Of a stretch of 64,000 bases of DNA, positions 8,068 through 17,000 are shown piece by piece. Source of the stretch: LMUY01 sp964235495. Lineage in GTDB: Bacteria > Pseudomonadota > Alphaproteobacteria > Acetobacterales > Acetobacteraceae. The notes below the pieces were generated by a model. That model did not search any database. It was given only the letters and a program-made list of their open reading frames with translations, and was not told the DNA's origin. The stretch is taken from contig CAXSAX010000003.1 in assembly GCA_964235495.1 (NCBI GenBank), positions 57,995-121,994 of the forward strand, read 5' to 3'. Made by a program: the position numbers and the translations under genes. The first letter of the stretch is position 1. The number at the start of each line of letters is the position of its first letter.

Positions 8068-9756
8068 TTACAGGCTCTTGCGCAGGCCGACGAGGAGTGC
8101 GTTCACCAAAATATTCTGCCCAGCCACATTGGTGAACTGGTTTGTGACATAGTATGCCACCGTTCCGGTTAACGTAGGGCTGAGGGCATATCCGGTCTGC
8201 AGGTTGAAGCCCACTGTTTGAGATGCCGTCGCCGGAACGGTCTCCGACTTGGTGTTGCTATAAAATAACGAGGCTGTGCCGGACAGCACCGGCGTCAGCG
8301 CATGCGTCCAACTGCCGTTGAAGAACAACGCTCGGTCGGAGAAGCCATTGAGGCCATTGCCGACGGTGCTCCCGTTGCTGAGCACCTTGCGCCGCTCCTC
8401 CTCGACGTTGAGCGAGAAAACGTCTCGGTCATAGGTGGTAATCGCAGTGCCGGAAAACCGGGACAGAAGGTATAACTCGTTCTGCTGCGGCAAGATCTGG
8501 TCCGAGATCAAGGCGGGCGCACCGGTGACGGTATCGATGCTGTTGCCGAACTGGTCCACGGTGGTGGCAGCCAGGCTGTCCTGAATCTCCTCCTGGCTCG
8601 TCGTCAGGCCCTCCGTGTAGCTTGCGAACACCCGCAGGCGCGATGTCACGGCGTAGGAGGCGCTCGCCTGCGGGGAGTCGAAGCCATCGCGGTGGCCATA
8701 GCTGAAGGTCACGGTGCTGCGCTCGTTTGGCGTCAAGCGAAAGCCGACGCTCCATACTGCATCCTTTATACGGACGGGGGTGGTGCCGCCGTAGTTGATG
8801 TCCTCGTAGCCCAGGCTGGCGAGTGCAGCCACCGTGCGATTGATGCCATATCCAGCGCTGTCAATGGCCGTCAAGCGCCTTGCGCCGCTCAGCACCGCGT
8901 TGCCCGTGCTAGAGTATTGCACGTCATCCAGACGCACTCTGTCGTTGAACCGGCCGAAGTTCTCGCCTGTTGTGAAAGTCCCATACTCCTCGTTGGAGCG
9001 GGTGGTGCCGTTGGCGAAGTTCTGGTTGAACGCTGGGTTCAGCAGCAGCGGGTTGCCCAGCTGCAGCGGTGTCGCCAAGCTGGTGAACGGCGCGTTGCCG
9101 GTGGTGTCGGTGTAGCTGAAGACATAGCCCGCCTGTACCATCCCCAACCCGCCGAACCGGTGCGTGACATAGGGCGAGACATCGAACGAGATGGTGCTGG
9201 TGCGGTTCTGGTTGCTGTAGAACGGCAGGCCGCTCTGACCGTAATTGCCGCTAGCGGATTGCTGGTTGCCGTAGCCATGCGCGCTGAGGAACAGCGTGTC
9301 CGGCACCGCCGTGACCAGCACGGAGCCGTTGAACAGCTGCGCCACCTGATCTTGCTGTCCGGTGCTGGCGTAAAGCTGCACGTCCGGCGCGTAGGTGACG
9401 TTGGCCTGCACCAAGCGGGACTGGCCGCTCAGGGTCAGCGAGGGCAGGATGGACGTCACCAGATCCGCCCGGCGCGGGTTGCTAACCTGGAACACGTTGT
9501 CCGTCAGCAACTCCTGTAAGCCGATGGATGGAGTGAGGGTGAACGCCCGGCCTTCCGGTGTGTCGCTGCCGAGCAGCCCGTCCACGACGGAGCGGAAATT
9601 GCCGGCCTGGGTTTCCGGGGTGATTGGCGCCAGCGCAGGAGCCACGAAGTCAGACGGCGGCACGATATCAGCGCGGGCAGCCAGCGGGAGCGCCAGGTCA
9701 CCCGTCCCAGCCAGAAGGGCCAAGCGGATAGTTGCCAAGAGGTGCAGCCTTGTCAT
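8068..9756 (-). CDS. XrtA-associated outer-membrane beta-barrel protein (TIGR03016 type)
   Basis: A protein of about 562 residues with a signal peptide (MTRLHLLATIRLALLAGTG...AARADI), followed by long alternating beta-strand sequence rich in Tyr/Thr/Asn (FNGSVLVTAVPDTLFLSAHG; FRLTPNERSTVTFSYGHRDG) and ending in a short strand with C-terminal Leu (LLVGLRKSL). This is the TIGR03016 type seen between the ATPase and tyrosine kinase of exosortase A operons, and it probably forms a pore or scaffold for polysaccharide export. I chose ATG 9756 because it opens the signal peptide; ATG 9798 is also in frame and would overlap the kinase stop region less naturally. Base composition is slightly lower in GC than its neighbours. 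Confidence 0.88.
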   Translation of the reverse strand: MTRLHLLATIRLALLAGTGDLALPLAARADIVPPSDFVAPALAPITPETQAGNFRSVVDGLLGSDTPEGRAFTLTPSIGLQELLTDNVFQVSNPRRADLVTSILPSLTLSGQSRLVQANVTYAPDVQLYASTGQQDQVAQLFNGSVLVTAVPDTLFLSAHGYGNQQSASGNYGQSGLPFYSNQNRTSTISFDVSPYVTHRFGGLGMVQAGYVFSYTDTTGNAPFTSLATPLQLGNPLLLNPAFNQNFANGTTRSNEEYGTFTTGENFGRFNDRVRLDDVQYSSTGNAVLSGARRLTAIDSAGYGINRTVAALASLGYEDINYGGTTPVRIKDAVWSVGFRLTPNERSTVTFSYGHRDGFDSPQASASYAVTSRLRVFASYTEGLTTSQEEIQDSLAATTVDQFGNSIDTVTGAPALISDQILPQQNELYLLSRFSGTAITTYDRDVFSLNVEEERRKVLSNGSTVGNGLNGFSDRALFFNGSWTHALTPVLSGTASLFYSNTKSETVPATASQTVGFNLQTGYALSPTLTGTVAYYVTNQFTNVAGQNILVNALLVGLRKSL

Positions 9757-9787
9757 GGTGCCCTGAGGTCCGACCCGCCGGGTCGTC

Positions 9788-10840
9788 TCAGTAGCCATAT
9801 GCCCCAAAGGTGTCGCTTGCGGTCATCTGCACCTTGTTCAGGAGCAGCATCACCGTCGGGCATGCGTCAATGAGGTCGAGCGCCGACTCCAGCTCCGCCC
9901 GTTGGGTGCGCTGAGCTTCCACCAGCATGACAACCTGGCCGACCAACGGAGCCAACATGCTTGGATAGCTGCTCGACAGGCAGGGTGGCGTGTCGAGCAC
10001 GATCAGGCAATCCCGGTGGGCGCGGCACAGCCGCTCCAGCGCCGTGACAATCGGCTTGCCCCCGCTCGGCATCTCCGGCCGGGGCTGGCCGGCCGATAGG
10101 ACGCGCAGGTTCGGCAAGGCAGTGTCGATCAGCACGTCGGCCATCGGCAGTTGCTTGTTATACGCAAGATCCAGCAGACCCGGCTGCGCCAGCACGTCCA
10201 GGTTCGTGCTGAGGGTGCAACGCTGCGGGTCCATGTCCACCAGGATGACTGGCTTGTGGCTGCAACTGGCCAAACTGCCGGCCAAGTTGAGGGCCGAGAA
10301 GCTCTTGCCCTCGCCGGGCTTGGCGCTGGTCAGCATGACCAAGTTGGCGAAGGCCGTGGCCCTGGCCGCCGTGTTCGCGACCGCTTGCAGCACCTGGCCC
10401 TGAACGATGCGGAACTCCTCGGACAAGCGCTCGCGCATGTTGGTCCAGTCCATCATGCCGGCCCGCCGCAGCGTGGCGGCGTCAATGCCGGCCGGGGCAG
10501 TCTTCGGCTGGGACAGAGCCTGCACCCGCATCGCGGGAATGGTGAGATCGTCGGCCAGGGCTGGCGAGTCCGCTGGCTCCCACGCCCGAGCCTCGATGCT
10601 GACCGGAGCACCCTTCGGCTCAGGCACCGGTTCCTGCCTCACCGGGGAGGCAATGTCGTCGGCCAGGCCCTGCAAGGCAGGATCCTGAGTTTTGGGCGCG
10701 GCGGGCACGCGCTCCGGCGAGGACTTCGACGGCGGCATGCTGAACCCTGACGGCTCGTCCAGCAACCCGGCGGCTGCGCCCTCGCGGCCGCCCATCCGCT
10801 TGGCCGCGCGCTCGATCAAATGGGAGGATTGCGGTTCCAT
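9788..10840 (-). CDS. XrtA-associated tyrosine-protein kinase / chain-length ATPase (TIGR03018 type)
   Basis: A 350-residue cytoplasmic BY-kinase. Residues 1-125 are a low-complexity Pro/Ala/Glu linker. The kinase domain has Walker A SAKPGEGKS (172-180), Walker A' VILVDMDPQ (199-207) and Walker B LIVLDTPP (279-286). The C-terminus ends FGAYGY, so only two tyrosines remain where classical BY-kinases have a longer Tyr cluster. It should act with the Wzz-like protein encoded just upstream to control polymer length by phosphorylation. The ATG overlaps the upstream stop (TGATG at 10842-10838), indicating coupling and probably stoichiometric synthesis. Confidence 0.92.
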   Translation of the reverse strand: MEPQSSHLIERAAKRMGGREGAAAGLLDEPSGFSMPPSKSSPERVPAAPKTQDPALQGLADDIASPVRQEPVPEPKGAPVSIEARAWEPADSPALADDLTIPAMRVQALSQPKTAPAGIDAATLRRAGMMDWTNMRERLSEEFRIVQGQVLQAVANTAARATAFANLVMLTSAKPGEGKSFSALNLAGSLASCSHKPVILVDMDPQRCTLSTNLDVLAQPGLLDLAYNKQLPMADVLIDTALPNLRVLSAGQPRPEMPSGGKPIVTALERLCRAHRDCLIVLDTPPCLSSSYPSMLAPLVGQVVMLVEAQRTQRAELESALDLIDACPTVMLLLNKVQMTASDTFGAYGY

Positions 10841-12354
10841 CAAAGGACCTTTTGCAGCCACATCGGATATGTCGCGAACCCGCTGAACACGACCAGGAGC
10901 AGCGCGAGCCCGGCCGCGAACCCGGCCAACCCGGCGCCGTGCGCCACCCGCCGCCGCGAGCGTATCTGGAAGGAGATGCCGCCCAGCACCGGCAAGCCAA
11001 TGTCTCGCAGACCCTGGACCGAGTAGAACGAGGTGTCCAACTGCACCAGCAGGAACACCAGCGCCAAGCCTGCGCCCATCCCGGCTACCAGCACGCCCGC
11101 TGTCAGCAGCAGCCGCTTCGGCCCAATCGGCGTCGTGGGGATTTGCGGGGCGTCCACGACCCGCAGCTTCACCTTGTCCGCCTCCTCGTCGGCCGCCGAG
11201 CCGATCCGCATCGACTCCCGCCGGGCGAGCAGCTCGTCATAGTTCTTCCGCAGCACGTCGTAGTCGCGGTTCAGGTTGACGAACTGGGCCTGCACGCCCG
11301 GTGCGCCTCGGGCGATGTCCGCCAGCCGGGCCTCCTGGTCAGCTGCCTCTCCCGCTTGCCGCTGCAGCGAGGCGAGCGAACTCTCGGCGTCGATCAGGCG
11401 GATTTTTAGCTGCTCGAACACTGGGTTCGGCACGGAGCGGTTGCGCGGGGCCGTGGCTCCCCCGGCCCCAGTGCCGCCGGATGAGCGCGCTGCCGCGACA
11501 GCCTCCCGCGCCGCTATGACGTCCGGGTTTTTCTCTGTCAGCCGCAGGCGAAGCTGCTGCAGGGCATGTTCAGCGGCTGCAACATCGGATATACCGCCCG
11601 GGCCGCCCGCCGTCTCCGTCACGAGCAAAGGCGCCGTGGTGGCCATCTCCTGCTTCAGCAAGTCGCGCCGGGCTTGCGCGTCCGTTACCTGGCCGCGCAA
11701 GGATTGGGCTTGGTCGCGCGCCGCGTCCAGGCGGGATGCACCGCCATCCGCGCTAGGAAGCAGGTCCGCGTATTTTACCTGGAAGCCGGCCCGGGCCTGC
11801 TCGGCGGCGCGCAGTTTATCCTCGTAGGACTTGATCTGCCGCTCCAGGAATACCCTCGCACCTTCCATGTCCTCCCGCGAGGTGCCGGTGGCGCTCTCGA
11901 CGAAGATGTTCACGATCGTCTGCACCACGTCCCGCGCCAGCTTGGGGTTGGCGTCGCTGTACTCGATAGTGAACAGGTTGCGAGTCTGCGGGAGGATGCG
12001 GATGCTGGTCGTGAGCGACTGGATCAGCTGGTCACGCTGCGCCTGCGTCGTGACGCGGGCGTTCAGATCAGTCTTGGAGATCAGCTTCTGCAGATTCGGG
12101 CGGCTCAGCAGGGTGCGCTGCAGCATGTCCACGTCGCTGCCAGTCGAGCTGTCGATGGCGAGGCCGTGCAGCAGCGGGGTCAGCACCGCACCCGTGTCCA
12201 CATACAATCGTGCTGTGGATTGGTATTGGTTGGGCAGAGCGGTCACCCCGGCCCAGCCGGCCAGGCACACTACCCACGCGATGGCCAGCGCCACCCAGCG
12301 GTGCTTCCAGGAGACGGTGAGATACCGGCTGATTAAGCTGCGGATGGTGATCAT
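10840..12354 (-). CDS. XrtA-associated polysaccharide chain-length determinant (Wzz/GumC-like, TIGR03007 type)
   Basis: A 504-residue polysaccharide co-polymerase. It has an N-terminal transmembrane helix (WVALAIAWVVCLAGWAGV, about 20-37), a large periplasmic part with coiled-coil stretches (about 165-370, for example SYEDKLRAAEQARAGFQVKY), and two C-terminal helices near 410-435 and 475-495. The Wzz signature region (PNQYQSTARLYVD) follows helix one. It sets the length of the exported polymer with the kinase encoded next. A Gly/Ala-rich insert (SSGGTGAGGATAPRNRS) interrupts the coiled coil. It starts 7 bases after the export gene. Confidence 0.93.
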   Translation of the reverse strand: MITIRSLISRYLTVSWKHRWVALAIAWVVCLAGWAGVTALPNQYQSTARLYVDTGAVLTPLLHGLAIDSSTGSDVDMLQRTLLSRPNLQKLISKTDLNARVTTQAQRDQLIQSLTTSIRILPQTRNLFTIEYSDANPKLARDVVQTIVNIFVESATGTSREDMEGARVFLERQIKSYEDKLRAAEQARAGFQVKYADLLPSADGGASRLDAARDQAQSLRGQVTDAQARRDLLKQEMATTAPLLVTETAGGPGGISDVAAAEHALQQLRLRLTEKNPDVIAAREAVAAARSSGGTGAGGATAPRNRSVPNPVFEQLKIRLIDAESSLASLQRQAGEAADQEARLADIARGAPGVQAQFVNLNRDYDVLRKNYDELLARRESMRIGSAADEEADKVKLRVVDAPQIPTTPIGPKRLLLTAGVLVAGMGAGLALVFLLVQLDTSFYSVQGLRDIGLPVLGGISFQIRSRRRVAHGAGLAGFAAGLALLLVVFSGFATYPMWLQKVL

Positions 12355-12361
12355 GGCCTGA

Positions 12362-12985
12362 TTAAAACCAAGTCTGCGGGATGATCAGCGTGTCGCCAGG
12401 CTGCATGCCGACGTTCTTGGAGATGTCTCCATCCCGGATCAGGTCGCCCAGGCGGACGTGGATGATGTCAGTTTGGTTGCCGTTGCGGCGGACGATCTCC
12501 GCGTTGTTGCCAGCGGCGAATCGGGTCAGCCCTTTGGCTTCGATAATCACGTCCAGCAACGTCATGTGGTCCCGGTAGGGCAGGGCAAGCGGCTGGGTCG
12601 CTTCCCCGATCACCCGGATTTGCCGGTCGAACGGGCCGACGAAGCCCATCACGACAACGGTAACGTTCGGGGTTTTTACGTAGTCCTTCAGCTTGCCTTC
12701 CAGGTCATGACCGAGTTGGGTTGGTGTTTTGCCGGCGGCGGCCATGTCCGAAATAAGCGGGGTGGAGATCTTGCCGTCCGGGCGCACCGGCAGGTTCACG
12801 CTCAGCTCAGGCGCGCGATAGACCGTGATGCTGAGGTTGTCGCCCGGGCCGATGATGTAGTTGCTCTCCGTGGTGCCGTTGGTCTGCGCTGGGCCGACGG
12901 TGGTGCGGGGGCTGCTGCAGCCGACGAGGCACAGCACGGCCAGGAGAGCGGAAGCCTGTCGTGTCATTCGGGTGCGCATTGCCAT
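12362..12985 (-). CDS. XrtA-associated polysaccharide export lipoprotein (Wza-like, TIGR03027 type)
   Basis: A 207-residue outer-membrane polysaccharide export (OPX) protein. A lipoprotein signal is visible: hydrophobic LLAVLCLVGCSS with lipobox Cys about 23. The Poly_export domain follows (YIIGPGDNLSITVYRAPELS; VRPDGKISTPLISDMAAAG), then a SLBB-like domain (IRVIGEATQPLALPYRDHM) and the typical end PGDTLIIPQTWF. At about 200 residues it is the short OPX form without Wza's C-terminal helix, so the beta-barrel protein of the operon may supply the outer-membrane pore. It is the promoter-proximal gene of the nine-gene operon. Confidence 0.92.
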   Translation of the reverse strand: MAMRTRMTRQASALLAVLCLVGCSSPRTTVGPAQTNGTTESNYIIGPGDNLSITVYRAPELSVNLPVRPDGKISTPLISDMAAAGKTPTQLGHDLEGKLKDYVKTPNVTVVVMGFVGPFDRQIRVIGEATQPLALPYRDHMTLLDVIIEAKGLTRFAAGNNAEIVRRNGNQTDIIHVRLGDLIRDGDISKNVGMQPGDTLIIPQTWF

Positions 12986-13005
12986 CTCGATCTGCCTTGG
13001 CTGCG

Positions 13006-13035
13006 GTTATAATAAGGCGCAGAGATTAACATCAA
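13006..13035 (-). promoter_or_regulatory. Candidate sigma-70 promoter of the export-xrtA operon
   Basis: On the minus strand TTGATG (13035-13030) is followed after 18 bases by TATAAC (13011-13006). It would start transcription about 14 bases ahead of the ATG at 12985, a short leader. This is a motif match only; I found no sigma-54 type element in this intergenic region although PrsR is a sigma-54 activator. Confidence 0.35.
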
Positions 13036-13215
13036 CCGACAAGCATCCAGCGCAAAGCCGCGCCCGCCGCTATCGTGCATGGCGGCAACAGTGAAACAAT
13101 CATTTAACCGAAACAGCCGTATCAAGCCACGCCCCCACCCATGCCGGAGGCGGCGCTGGTTGCCTCGATGGGTATTCTGCGGGGATTGTGTCCTTTACGT
13201 GCTCTCGGAGATTTC

Positions 13216-14448
13216 GTGGACCCGCAAGGCGCTCTCCCCGTCCTGTTCACCCATTTCGGCGACCAATGGATTCGCGGCAGCGAGACCTTGCTTCTCGACC
13301 TGCTCAAGCATCTCGACCCGGCGCGGGTGCGTCCCGTCGTCTGGTGCAACGGGACCGACATGGCAGAGGCCTGCTCAGCCGCCGGCTACGCTACCTACCG
13401 GACGGACTTCGCCTACTATTTCGACGCCGACTCACCTCGCTTCGATCCGCGTGCCTACGTCGCCCTGGTGCGGGAGGGCGCGGCGCTGGTCCGGCGGCAC
13501 GGCATCCGCGTGCTGCACGCCAACAGCGCGGCACCTACGCAATGGCTGCTGCCGGTTGCGCGCACGGCTCGGTTGCCGCTGCTCTCGCACCTGCATATCG
13601 ACTACCTCCGCCGCAGCCGCTTCACGTTGCTGCTGCACCAGGCGGACCTGCTCGTGGGCGTGTCGCGCCAAGTGGTGGAGGACTTTCTCCGCGACGGAGT
13701 GCCGGAGGCGCGCACCCGGGTCATCTACAACGGCATCGATTTCACCCGGCTGACCGCGCCGCGCGCCACCGACCTGCGGCCTGGCCTCGGCATCCCGCCC
13801 GGCACCGCCGTCATCGGGGCGGTCGGCTCGTTAATCCGGCGCAAGGGACATGACGTGCTGGTGCGGGCCCTGGCGCTGCTGGCGGGAGAGGATGCACCGC
13901 ATCTGCTGGTCGCCAGCGACGGCCCGGAACGTGGCGGGCTGCAGCGCCTGGTGGCGGAGCTCGGGCTGTCGGCCCGGGTGCATTTCCTCGGCTACCACGA
14001 CCCCATCATGGACCTCTACCGCAGCTGCGACATCATTGCCCTCGCATCCCGCGCCGACGCGTTCGGCTTGGTGCTGGCGGAGGCCGGATACTGCGCGCGC
14101 CCCGTCGTCGCCACGCGGGTGGGCGGCATCCCGGAAGTGGTGCTGGACGGGGAGACTGGGCTGCTGGTATCGCCGGACGACCCCGCTGCGCTGGCCGCAG
14201 CGCTCTCCCGTCTGGCGCATGACCCGGCGCTGCGGGCCAGGCTCGGTGCGGCCGGATGCGCCCGGGCGGAGAGCGTGTTCTCCGCCCAACGCATGGCGGC
14301 GGAGTTCACCGTGGAATACGACCAATTGGCGGCCATGGGAAGGAAGGACCTCGGCTGGGCGAGCACCGCGGCTCGGGTAGGGCTCTACGCGAACCTATTG
14401 ACCCGGCGCCCCCCTCCACCCGGCATGAGCAAAGCGGTTCAGGCCTAA
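13216..14448 (+). CDS. GT4 family glycosyltransferase
   Basis: A protein of about 410 residues with two Rossmann lobes. The N-terminal lobe begins LPVLFTHFGDQWIRGSETLLLDLLK. The C-terminal lobe has IGAVGSLIRRKGHDVLVRAL and the sugar-nucleotide signature SRADAFGLVLAEAG, in which Asp replaces the first Glu of the usual EX7E pair. It presumably adds a sugar to a lipid-linked intermediate of the exopolysaccharide. GTG 13216 is preceded by GGAG at 5 bases; ATG 13141 is an in-frame alternative without a ribosome site. It points away from the xrtA operon and is followed 20 bases later by a GT2 gene. Confidence 0.85.
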   Translation: MDPQGALPVLFTHFGDQWIRGSETLLLDLLKHLDPARVRPVVWCNGTDMAEACSAAGYATYRTDFAYYFDADSPRFDPRAYVALVREGAALVRRHGIRVLHANSAAPTQWLLPVARTARLPLLSHLHIDYLRRSRFTLLLHQADLLVGVSRQVVEDFLRDGVPEARTRVIYNGIDFTRLTAPRATDLRPGLGIPPGTAVIGAVGSLIRRKGHDVLVRALALLAGEDAPHLLVASDGPERGGLQRLVAELGLSARVHFLGYHDPIMDLYRSCDIIALASRADAFGLVLAEAGYCARPVVATRVGGIPEVVLDGETGLLVSPDDPAALAAALSRLAHDPALRARLGAAGCARAESVFSAQRMAAEFTVEYDQLAAMGRKDLGWASTAARVGLYANLLTRRPPPPGMSKAVQA

Positions 14449-14468
14449 CAAGCAGGAAAGTGTAGGCT

Positions 14469-15389
14469 ATGCCGCGCGTGGCCGTCATCATCCCGTTCTA
14501 TCAAAGGCAGCCAGGCTTGCTGCTGCGCGCCGTCCGTTCCGCCCTGTCCCAATCCGGCTGCACCGTGGACATCATCGTGATCGATGATAGCTCCCCGGTC
14601 CGGGCCAGCGACGAACTGGCGGCGCTGTCCAGCGGCGAATTGGCTTGCGTGAGGGTGCTGCGGCAGGAGAACAGCGGCCCGGGAGCGGCGCGCAACCGGG
14701 GGCTCTTGGAAGTGCCGGCAACAACCGACTTCGTCGCGTTTCTGGACTCGGACGACGAGTGGCGGCCGGCTCATCTCGGGCGGGCATTGGGTGCATTCGC
14801 CCTCGGTGCAGACTTCTACTTCACAGATTACATCCCCTTGCACTCCGGCGGGTCCGCCACGGCGTTCGGCTGGAGCGGCTTGGCTGCCGGCGACCACCAA
14901 CCGCATGGTCACGGCTATTACACCTTCAGTGGTGACCTGTTCGACGCGATCCTGCGGCGGTCCCCGATCGGCACCTCCACCGTAGTCTTCCGCCGGGCGA
15001 TCAGCTCCGGCCACTCGTTTCCCGTCAGCTACAGCTACTGCGAGGACGCTGCTTTTTGGCTGCTGCTGACGCGGGGCGAGAGGGTCGTCATGTTCTCCAC
15101 CCAGGTCGAGGTGTCCTATGGCAAAGGCGTCAACGTCGCTGCCGCCGCGACTTGGGGCAATCCCAGTGTTCTTCCAAAGCTTTACGGCGAATACCGTTTC
15201 CACCTCGAACTCGCCCGCGATTACCCGCTTAGCCTGGAGCAGGCAGCTTGGAGCCAGGCTTACCGCCGGGACGTGGCGAGAAGTTACGACCGCTCCCTGC
15301 TTCACCTGCTCCGCCGAGCTTCGCGGGTCGATTGGGGGTGCGTCATGCGCTTCTATGTCTTGCGGCTAAGCCGGTCAGCGATGCCGTAG
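14469..15389 (+). CDS. GT2 family glycosyltransferase
   Basis: A 306-residue GT-A enzyme. The N-terminus VAVIIPFYQR and IIVIDDSS give the nucleotide-binding strands, ENSGPGAARNRGL the substrate loop, and LDSDDEW the metal-binding DxD-like motif. The C-terminal part is less conserved and there is no clear membrane helix, so the enzyme is probably cytoplasmic and membrane-peripheral. Donor and acceptor cannot be predicted. A good AGGAAAG ribosome site precedes ATG 14469. With the upstream GT4 gene it forms a two-gene plus-strand operon, convergent with the flippase gene. Confidence 0.85.
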   Translation: MPRVAVIIPFYQRQPGLLLRAVRSALSQSGCTVDIIVIDDSSPVRASDELAALSSGELACVRVLRQENSGPGAARNRGLLEVPATTDFVAFLDSDDEWRPAHLGRALGAFALGADFYFTDYIPLHSGGSATAFGWSGLAAGDHQPHGHGYYTFSGDLFDAILRRSPIGTSTVVFRRAISSGHSFPVSYSYCEDAAFWLLLTRGERVVMFSTQVEVSYGKGVNVAAAATWGNPSVLPKLYGEYRFHLELARDYPLSLEQAAWSQAYRRDVARSYDRSLLHLLRRASRVDWGCVMRFYVLRLSRSAMP

Positions 15390-15443
15390 AGACCGTCGTG
15401 AGGCTGCCGCCTCGCTTGAACGCCGATGCTGGCAGACGCCGAT

Positions 15444-16964
15444 TCAGCCGCGCCAGGCCCGAAGCGCACGCTGGACGCGCAGATCGTGCTCTAACAGGCC
15501 CGCGATCCGGCTCTCCGCGCCCGCGGGCCTGCCGCACATCAGCCACAGACCGGCCTGGCAGGCGAAGAACACCGCGAAGGTCAGCCCGCCAATCGCGCCG
15601 CCCGCGGCCAGGGCATAGGCTCGTTCCAGGCCGACATGGGCCCAGGCGCCCGGAACAACACTCAGCACCGCGCACGTCACCGCCACCGAGGCGGCGGCGC
15701 GCAACAGCGTCATCGCCAGGCTGCGCAGCTCCGTGTTGCCCGCGCCGCGGAGCTGCCAGATAAACATCACCGCCTCCGCCGCGGTGATCGCCACCACTGT
15801 CCCGCCGATCACCCCGAAGTCCTGGGTGTTGCGGACGGCGAGGATGCCGCCAACCTTGATAGCGGCCGCAAAGGCATGGCTGGCGAACACCCGGCGCACC
15901 TGGCCCTGCGCGGACAGCACCGTCACCGCCACCCAGCTGAACGGCAGGAACATGCACATCCAGGCCAGCACGGCGATCAACGGTCGCGCTGCCTCCCATT
16001 GCGGGCCGAGCAGGCTGGCCACGAGGTATCCGGAGCAGGCGGAGATGCCGGCCGAAAACGGGATGGTGCATAGCGCCAAGGCGCCGGCGACGGACAGGCC
16101 CATGGCCACCGGGTCCGACCCGCTGCGGCGGGCGAGCGAGAAGCCGGGGAACAATGCGGTGCAGGCAGGCTCCAGCAGCTCGGTGACGGGCAAGGACGCG
16201 ATCTCGCTGGACAGCACGTACAGGCCAAACGCGGCCGTGCCCAACACGGGGCCGAGCAGGAAGGGGTCGGCCCGGTTCAGCACCACCAGCACCAGGCCGC
16301 CGGCCCAGCTCCAGAATGAGAAATGCAGCAGGTAGCGCCAGCCAGTCAGGCCGAAGCGCGGCCGGTGCGGTGATGCCACGTAGCTGGCCACGACGCTGCT
16401 GAGCTTGGCCACCGCCGCGCCGGCGATCAGCGCCCAATAGGAGTGCAGCAGGAACGCCAGCGAGGTGGTGATGGCGAAGCCAAGCAGCCGAGGAGCGGCT
16501 TGCAGGAAGAATTGCGTGCGGAAGTCGAGCGCGCGGCTGAAGCTGACGATGCCGATGTTCTCGCACCCGGTGACGACCGTGAGGGCGGCCAGGATCAGCA
16601 GAATGGCCCGCAGCCGCGGCTCGCCGAGCAGGTCGGACGCGAACAGGCTCAAGCCGGCGATGAGCAGGGCCGTGAGCAGGGCGCGAGCGACCTGGAAGGT
16701 GAACGCCGTGTCGTAGTAGTCCCGGCGCTCGTCCTTGAGCCGCACCAGGGCGTCCCGCACGCCGAGCTGCGATAAGCCTTCGATGGCGCCGGTAACGGCG
16801 GTGGCCATGGCGACGATGCCGAAATCCTTGGGGGTCAGCAGGCTGGCAAGCACCAGCATGCTGACGAAGCCGAGCATGCGGCTGACCATGCGCCAGGCCA
16901 CCATCCATCCGGCGCCGGCAACAACGCGCGAGGTGATGGATGCGGGTGGAGTGTTGATGTCCAT
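15444..16964 (-). CDS. Wzx-like oligosaccharide flippase (MOP/PST superfamily)
   Basis: A 506-residue integral membrane protein with roughly 12-14 hydrophobic helices (for example LLTALLIAGLSLFASDLL, LLHFSFWSWAGGLVLVVL, AAGGAIGGLTFAVFFACQAGL). The N-terminal segment VVAGAGWMVAWRMVSRMLGFVSMLVLASLLTP, split by an Arg turn, and LSQLGVRDALVRLKD are typical of polysaccharide-export flippases. It should move the undecaprenyl-linked repeat unit to the periplasmic face for polymerisation. No Wzy polymerase or ligase is recognisable in the window. It ends the minus-strand operon that starts with the EpsB-type transferase, 36 bases after a GT2 gene. Confidence 0.88.
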   Translation of the reverse strand: MDINTPPASITSRVVAGAGWMVAWRMVSRMLGFVSMLVLASLLTPKDFGIVAMATAVTGAIEGLSQLGVRDALVRLKDERRDYYDTAFTFQVARALLTALLIAGLSLFASDLLGEPRLRAILLILAALTVVTGCENIGIVSFSRALDFRTQFFLQAAPRLLGFAITTSLAFLLHSYWALIAGAAVAKLSSVVASYVASPHRPRFGLTGWRYLLHFSFWSWAGGLVLVVLNRADPFLLGPVLGTAAFGLYVLSSEIASLPVTELLEPACTALFPGFSLARRSGSDPVAMGLSVAGALALCTIPFSAGISACSGYLVASLLGPQWEAARPLIAVLAWMCMFLPFSWVAVTVLSAQGQVRRVFASHAFAAAIKVGGILAVRNTQDFGVIGGTVVAITAAEAVMFIWQLRGAGNTELRSLAMTLLRAAASVAVTCAVLSVVPGAWAHVGLERAYALAAGGAIGGLTFAVFFACQAGLWLMCGRPAGAESRIAGLLEHDLRVQRALRAWRG

Positions 16965-17000
16965 TACCAGGCAAGTGCGCGCAGCAAGATGACGGGCTAG

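Noticed and set aside
12986..13215. Sigma-54 promoter for the XrtA operon or the plus-strand GT4 gene
   Set aside because: I looked for TGGCAC-N5-TTGC in both orientations and saw no acceptable match, although PrsR is present. TATAAT at 13008-13013 on the plus strand has no -35 partner.
15390..15443. Bidirectional terminator between the GT2 and flippase genes
   Set aside because: Only a 5-bp GAGGC/GCCTC hairpin is present, with no T-tract on either side.
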